NCBI GenBank assembly: GCA_015499985.1
Contig: JAAAUF010000222.1
Location: forward strand, 1-47,897
Length of the DNA: 47,897 nucleotides
Source: Haplosporangium gracile
Taxonomy: Eukaryota; Mortierellomycota; Mortierellomycetes; Mortierellales; Mortierellaceae
Reading direction: 5' to 3'
In this document: positions 45,246 to 47,897 of the stretch, piece by piece
Numbering within the stretch: the first letter of the stretch is position 1
Layout of the letters: every line of letters starts with the position of its first letter
Position numbers and translations under genes: made by a program
Notes under the pieces: generated by a model
What the model was told of the DNA's origin: nothing
The model's input: only the letters and a program-made list of their open reading frames with translations
The model's database searches: none

Positions 45246-46551
45246 GATGAATAATAGCGAGTGACAGTTGTGGTTATGGTGGTGAGGCTGTCAAAACTAG
45301 GACGATGGGTTTTGGGGTGAAAGGAGGGTGGAGGAAAGTCGAGAGTAGACTGACTGTCCTGTGTGAATGGCTGGTACCCCTCTCTCTCGCTCGCTCTCTC
45401 GCCGCCGGCAGCTTGGGGCTTCTGTGTATGCGTTGCTGTTGTGTAAGTCGACTTGCAGTAACTGCCGTGTTGCAGGACAAGGATGAAAGCGGTGCCTGGC
45501 TTTTTGACAGGGGTGTGAAAAAGGTGTATTTGTTGAAATGGGATCCTGCCTCCTCTTGGGCGATTCAGATCGCCACGTTTTTTGTTCTGCTTGTTGGCTG
45601 TTATTCTAGTGCGTCGAGATGCCCTGTTTTCAGGGAGATGCTCCTTTGTTCCTGAAGTGCAGTGCAGGGTACAGATGATTCAGGCGAGAGAGCGAGCGAG
45701 AGCAGAATAGTGTGCAGAAGGAAGAGGAAGATGAATGAAGGTGGGTGAAGTGGATGAGGAGAGCGAGTTGGCCGATTTGTTAGGTCACGCACACACGCGA
45801 TGGCGAAAAGGTAGAGTAAGAATGGAAGCGAAGCGGGTCAGTCAGTCAGGCGGGTATATAGTAATAGGAAGGTATGAAAGTGTCGATGGTGACAAGTAGT
45901 GTGTGAGTGTGAATGATGAGTGTGGAGAAGGAGTAAGAGCACAAGGAATGGGGAGCAAAGTAGTCGAGGTGTGATGCAAAGAGAGTAAAAGTTGGCAAGC
46001 AACGAGGAAAGACAAGAAAATTAAAAAAGGATATGGATGCGAGTAAGAAAGGTAGAGGAGAGCGGTGTGATAGAGCCCATAATAAATGAAAAACATGATG
46101 AACATCCTTGTATGATACACCTTTTGATCTTTGCCCTTCGACCTTTGGCCTTGCTGGGACTCGAGCAACAAGGTCGTCAAAAGAATGTCACGTCGACTTC
46201 TTCCTCTCGTCTCATTCCCTTGTATTTTTCAAAAGTAAAAAAGGGGAAGGAGAAATCGAACGGGGATTCATTTGCTCCCTCTTATCCCCTTCGGTCATGT
46301 TGCCATCCACGCACACTCTCGGACCTGCGTCTGTACTTGGTGGTTGTTCATCGTCATTGATGCTCGTGGTATAGTTTCCTCGTCCAATGTGCTCCCCTAT
46401 TTCTCTCCCCCGAAGAAAAACGTCAATACAAACCAACCTGCCTCTCGCCTCCGAGGAATGCAAGGCCTGATGAATGATAATGCTGGTATTTGAGAAGTGT
46501 ATGTAGAAGAAGAAGAGTGTCATTAAAGAAGAAAAAAAAGGGGGTTCAGAT
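45246..46551. other. Intergenic stretch between kinesin-3 and PIG-F genes
   Basis: No gene is supported. It lies upstream of the kinesin-3 start and downstream of the PIG-F stop, both on the minus strand. A 116-residue plus-strand frame (45305-45655) with a hydrophobic stretch is probably chance. The sequence holds CT/GA-rich runs of promoter type. Confidence 0.5.
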
Positions 46552-47636
46552 CTATTCAAACTTGTTCTTCTTGCTTTTAGCCTGTGCAGTTCCTGGTCCA
46601 ATGCCAAACTCGCTTCTGGCAGCCCTCTGGCGCATCACAATGCTGATCACCAATCCAACCACTGTCCCGATACAGTAAAACAAAAACGCTCCAAGGACAC
46701 AGGGAACGGGCCATGCCTGCCACGGCCGATCCCAGTCCAGTGGGATCACGATCGAGCCCAACCAGGCACCAAAGATCGCCATCATTCCCTGACAATAAAA
46801 CGCTGCCTCCGTGTATGTTCCTGGACTAAATATATACATTTATGAGAAATGAGTATTAATAGATGGTTCGGGATCATGCTCACCCATTTCATAAGAGCAG
46901 ACAGCCATTGATAAGGATATATGAGCTGAGGAGATACTACTCACCTGTTATGGACAAAGATTCTGAGCCAGCTCTTAAGATCGGTTCCCAAGACGAACGA
47001 AGCAGGGTAAAACGTCAGCAAGGACAGGTATACCGCCAATTGACTTGTCTCCTTTGCTTGGCTATCAATAACGAGGAGTTCTGTTAGATTAACAAGTCCT
47101 GTATATATATACTCTTGGAGTGAAAAGAAATATAAATAAGAGGCGTACTTGAAGATGCCGGCGCCAAAGAGGACGGCAAAGATGTGACAGATCAGAGTCC
47201 CGACAGCTCCTATGGCGATTGATGTGTTGAGAACACTGAAGACAGAAGACGAAGAATCGCTGCCCTTGCTGCTCTTCTTGGCGCCCTTGTTGCCAGAAGT
47301 TGCCTGAGTTGACGGGTGAAGGCTCCACTGAAGCAATCCTAACGCTGTCTGAAGACCGAACAGTGTGACCAGTGTCCATGAGAGTGATGGCAACGGAGCG
47401 TTCTGAAGAGTCGTGTTGTTGGTGGTGGTGTCTTGCTTTTGATCGGCTTGATGTGTGTAAGTGTTGAGCCAAGTGGGGATCCATATGAGGGTAGAATAGA
47501 TCACAGTGAGATTGCACATGGCGACGAGTGTCATCCTGAGAAGAGGGTACGTTGGTTGTGTGATAGGCGTAATCCTGCTGCCCTCTGTAGCAACTTGGCC
47601 TTGATTCTGTCGCGTCGCCGTCGTCGTCCGTTGCAT
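46552..47636 (-). CDS. GPI11: GPI11/PIG-F, subunit of GPI ethanolamine-phosphate transferases
   Basis: Exons 47149-47636, 46945-47061 and 46552-46825 encode 292 residues with about six hydrophobic helices. The C-terminal signature [20 protein letters not shown] followed by [10 protein letters not shown] is diagnostic of PIG-F/Gpi11. [20 protein letters not shown] precedes it. PIG-F is an ER membrane partner that stabilises the GPI ethanolamine-phosphate transferases 2 and 3 (PIG-O and PIG-G). The N-terminal 30 residues are polar, and a Ser/Lys loop (about 125-145) lies between helices. The ATG at 47636 is the first in frame; a TTG 17 codons earlier is not used as a start in eukaryotes as a rule. 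Introns are GT-AG (87 and 119 bp). Confidence 0.94.
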
Positions 47637-47897
47637 GGTTGTCTGTCTGTCCGTCTGAGAGTGAGTGTCACGATGGTATTGATTCAAGAGAAAAAGAGAA
47701 CAGCCTTCGACTTGTAGAAGTAATAGGACAGTGAACTGAGACTGCTTCTTGCATTTTAATTGACCAACGACGTCTAATTGCGTCGTGGGTGTGCGTGCAA
47801 TAAACTAACACTCAGGCAATCCTCACCCTCACCGTTCAAAAGGATATAAAAATAAATGCCCAAAAAGCATAAAGATTACATCTAGACTGAGAAAAAA
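47637..47897. other. Upstream flank of GPI11 to the window edge
   Basis: No coding frame of substance. It is AT-rich and presumably holds the promoter and 5' UTR of GPI11. Confidence 0.5.

Noticed and set aside
45305..45655. 116-residue plus-strand frame with a hydrophobic segment
   Set aside because: It overlaps the probable kinesin-3 promoter, lacks a recognisable domain and is not supported by splice or family evidence.

Overview
This window is nuclear DNA of an intron-rich filamentous fungus. Genes have many short introns (mostly about 90-230 bp), splice sites are canonical apart from two probable GC-AG introns, and UTRs are long and rich in homopurine/homopyrimidine runs. Gene content (Cnl2/NKP2-type kinetochore protein, Sti1, Elp2, fungal-type kinesin-3, p24, PIG-F) and the overall style suggest an early-diverging lineage such as Mucoromycota, quite possibly Mortierellomycotina. 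That placement is inference, not proven here.

Layout. 1-5.9 kb: a possible ORF running off the left edge (-), a PTRHD1-like gene (+), a Cnl2/NKP2 kinetochore gene (-), a structured element that I interpret as the RNase P RNA gene (+) between divergent genes, NSE1 of the SMC5/6 complex (+), and a small mitochondrial-type protein (+). 6-8.5 kb: a secreted GH5 endoglycoceramidase-like enzyme fused to a ricin-B lectin domain (-). 8.5-15 kb: a 6.5-kb stretch with no gene I can support. 15-17.5 kb: an alpha/beta hydrolase with an unusually long first intron (+). 17.7-23.7 kb: a Kv-beta-like aldo-keto reductase (-), STI1 (-) and a p24 cargo receptor (+), the last two divergent. 23.7-26.8 kb: an assembly gap and a weakly supported multi-exon gene (-). 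26.8-28.2 kb: a four-helix membrane protein (-). 28.2-32 kb: no firm gene, but several splice-consistent small candidates. 32-35 kb: a nuclear-type protein with a SUMO-interacting motif (-) and an uncharacterised beta-rich protein (-). 35.3-38.7 kb: ELP2 (+). 39-45.2 kb: a 1764-residue kinesin-3 with motor, FHA and PH domains (-). 46.5-47.6 kb: GPI11/PIG-F (-).

The genes are mostly unrelated housekeeping functions: tRNA processing and modification (RNase P RNA, ELP2, PTRHD1), chromosome maintenance (NSE1, Cnl2), secretory pathway and GPI anchors (p24, PIG-F), chaperone traffic (STI1) and organelle transport (kinesin-3). I see no transposon, CRISPR array or biosynthetic cluster. Exon coordinates were derived by hand from splice motifs, reading phase and family knowledge. 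No search was run.
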